From assembly GCA_964394445.1 (NCBI GenBank), contig CAYMXO010000086.1:1-6848 (forward strand): a DNA stretch of 6,848 nucleotides, in the 5' to 3' direction. The notes under the pieces were generated by a model, which was given only the letters and a program-made list of their open reading frames with translations, searched no databases and was not told the DNA's origin. Below, piece after piece: positions 5,848 through 6,848 of this stretch (the first letter of the stretch is position 1; each line of letters opens with the position of its first letter). The stretch comes from Thiopseudomonas sp964394445. Its GTDB lineage: Bacteria; Pseudomonadota; Gammaproteobacteria; Pseudomonadales; Pseudomonadaceae. The position numbers and the translations under genes were made by a program.

Positions 5848-5853
5848 TAGAAT
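5848..5853 (+). promoter_or_regulatory. Candidate -10 box for the small secreted protein/ycgN operon
   Basis: TAGAAT (5 of 6 to TATAAT) lies 31 bp before the ATG at 5885, within a 148-bp gap divergent from the symporter gene. No good TTGACA-like -35 is seen 16-18 bp upstream, so this is a moderate call. I could not find a convincing promoter for the symporter gene on the other strand. Confidence 0.4.
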
Positions 5854-5884
5854 GTGCTGTTTCTTGCAGAAGCGGGCGCTACAC

Positions 5885-6217
5885 ATGATCAAACGCGGTT
5901 TTTTGCTGGCCGGACTTTTGTTGCCGGGCAGCCTGGCCTGGGCTTTTCCCTTTGAGGTCAGCGAGACAGTCAAGGGAGTAAAGGTTGCTGTCGATACCAT
6001 GGATCTGGGGGATAACACCGGAGCGGTTACCCTGGAAAACTACGGCACGGTTGCTGCGCAGTGCAATGTGCGCTTTCGCAGCGGCCCGGGAGTACCCGTG
6101 GTGCGTAATGCGCGGCTTGAGTCCGGGCAGAAGGCGCATCTGACAGCCGGTTTCAATCATCAGGTGATCCGGATGCGGGTGGATGTGCGCTGTAAGCCGG
6201 CAAAGGCAGGCAAATAG
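5885..6217 (+). CDS. Small secreted protein of unknown function, upstream of ycgN
   Basis: The 110-residue product begins with a clear signal peptide, MIKRGFLLAGLLLPGSLAWA, with an AWA cleavage site before F21. The mature part of about 90 residues is rich in alternating hydrophobic and polar residues suggesting a beta-sandwich. It contains two cysteines, C60 in AAQCNVRF and C103 in VRCKPA, that could form a disulfide. It ends in a basic tail (KPAKAGK). It resembles short Pseudomonas secreted proteins that I recall being mislabelled '3-phosphoglycerate kinase'; at this size and with a signal peptide it cannot be that enzyme. The start at 5885 is chosen because the signal peptide begins there, although the Shine-Dalgarno is weak and the frame is open 37 codons further upstream. 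It is followed by ycgN after 2 nt, so the two are co-transcribed. The function is unknown. Confidence 0.82.
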   Translation: MIKRGFLLAGLLLPGSLAWAFPFEVSETVKGVKVAVDTMDLGDNTGAVTLENYGTVAAQCNVRFRSGPGVPVVRNARLESGQKAHLTAGFNHQVIRMRVDVRCKPAKAGK

Positions 6218-6219
6218 GC

Positions 6220-6669
6220 ATGGCGGATATCGTAAAGCCGTTTTGGCAAAGCAAGGCCCTGAGCCAGATGACGCAGGAGGAGTGGGAGTCGCTGTGTGAC
6301 GGCTGTGGCCTGTGTTGCTTGCAGAAGCTCGAGGATGCCGAGGATCCGGACAGCATTTATTACACCCGTATTGCCTGCAAGCTGCTGGATCTGGGTACGG
6401 CCCGTTGCAGTAATTATCCGGAGCGGCAGAAGTTTGTTCCCAACTGTATTCAGCTGCAACCGGCCGACATTGTATCCTACAACTGGTTGCCGAATACCTG
6501 TGCCTATCGTTTGCTGAGTGAGGGCAAGCCGCTGCCACCCTGGCATCATCTGGTTTGTGGTAACCGCGATGCCGTGCATGCCGCCGGTATTTCGCAGCTT
6601 GGCCGGATGTTGAGTGAAGAGGAAGTGCCTGAAGAGGAATGGGAGCAGCATCTGATTTTTCGCTGCTGA
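6220..6669 (+). CDS. ycgN: UPF0260 family Cys-rich protein YcgN
   Basis: The 149-residue product matches the YcgN/UPF0260 family, which carries the CxxCxxCC putative metal-chelating domain. The motif CDGCGLCC is at residues 26-33 (C26, C29, C32, C33). Further cysteines lie at 53, 63, 76, 94, 113 and 149, with contexts such as ACKLLD, ARCSNYPER and PNCIQL typical of the family. Metal binding (Zn or Fe) is predicted from the cysteines; no reaction is known to me. There is no signal peptide, so it is cytoplasmic. The start ATG at 6220 lies 2 nt after the stop of the upstream secreted-protein gene, with a weak AGG at 6208-6210, suggesting translational coupling. The length is normal and nothing is broken. 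A structured repeat follows 32 nt after the stop. Confidence 0.93.
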   Translation: MADIVKPFWQSKALSQMTQEEWESLCDGCGLCCLQKLEDAEDPDSIYYTRIACKLLDLGTARCSNYPERQKFVPNCIQLQPADIVSYNWLPNTCAYRLLSEGKPLPPWHHLVCGNRDAVHAAGISQLGRMLSEEEVPEEEWEQHLIFRC

Positions 6670-6692
6670 GTTTTGGGTTGTTTTTTCACTGT

Positions 6693-6817
6693 GGCGTCTG
6701 GGCCGGGCGGAACACTCCGTCAGGCTGCGCTGCGCTGATGCCTGACTCCGGTCCCGCCCGGCCCGAAATCTGCCTTGTGTGGGGTGGGTTATGGTCCCGC
6801 CGGTGGCGGGATGCTGT
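6693..6817 (+). repeat. Structured dispersed repeat, copy B, downstream of ycgN
   Basis: This is the second copy of the element at 1223-1347, in the same orientation relative to its upstream gene. Stem 1 pairs 6700-6710 with 6754-6764 without mismatch, then A6712-T6752 and C6713-G6751 after one mismatch. The inner stem GTCAGGC/GCCTGAC (6719-6725 and 6740-6746) is unchanged from copy A. Stem 2 is perfect: CCCGCC (6796-6801), loop GGT, GGCGGG (6805-6810). The outer stem begins about 31 nt after the ycgN stop. Weaker similarity may continue towards the window end (for example GTGGTT), so the right boundary is uncertain. No T-run follows the hairpins. Confidence 0.85.
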
Positions 6818-6848
6818 CGCGATGTGGTTTTGTGCTGTGGCGGCTGGG

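Noticed and set aside
5774..5884. An N-terminal extension of the small secreted protein from an upstream in-frame start
   Set aside because: It would bury the signal peptide behind 37 residues and span the candidate -10 box; the ATG at 5885 places the signal peptide at the true N-terminus.

Overview
The window reads as ordinary chromosome from a gammaproteobacterium of the Pseudomonas group in the broad sense (Pseudomonas or Halopseudomonas-like). The reasons are a divergent ppsA/ppsR pair, a motY-pyrC-rnt block laid out as I remember it from Pseudomonas aeruginosa, a sigma-28-type promoter in front of motY, and Pseudomonas-style REP sequences. The genus is inferred from these features and not proven. 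There is no prophage, plasmid, transposase, CRISPR array, tRNA or rRNA, and no gene looks recently acquired.

Layout, left to right. Positions 1-113 hold the 5' end of ppsA (PEP synthase) on the minus strand, with a TTG start. A 249-bp divergent control region separates it from ppsR (363-1184, plus), the kinase/phosphorylase that switches PEP synthase off and on. Between ppsR and the convergent rnt lies a 377-bp gene-free stretch full of repeats: copy A of a structured dispersed repeat (1223-1347), two REP elements in inverted orientation (1392-1431 and 1465-1494), and two short palindromes. Next come rnt (RNase T, 2254-1562) and pyrC (dihydroorotase, 3297-2251), a minus-strand operon joined by an ATGA overlap. 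motY (3443-4339, plus) diverges from pyrC and has a good FliA (sigma-28) promoter. An alanine/glycine:cation symporter gene (5736-4393, minus) converges on motY. Divergent from the symporter is a two-gene operon: a small secreted protein of unknown function (5885-6217) and ycgN (6220-6669), a Cys-rich UPF0260 protein. Copy B of the structured repeat follows ycgN (6693-6817) and similarity may run on to the window edge.

The functional links are PpsA/PpsR (gluconeogenic PEP supply and its control), PyrC/RNase T (pyrimidine synthesis and RNA 3'-end trimming, coupled in translation) and MotY (flagellar stator anchoring under flagellar sigma-factor control).

The most interesting signal is the repeat pair. 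Each copy sits just 3' of a plus-strand gene and can form two successive hairpins. The sequence differences between copies include two two-sided compensatory base pairs in the first stem, and differences in the second stem that keep pairing only as G-U in plus-strand RNA. That points to a structured RNA element in 3' untranslated regions rather than a simple DNA repeat. I see no new protein-coding system here.
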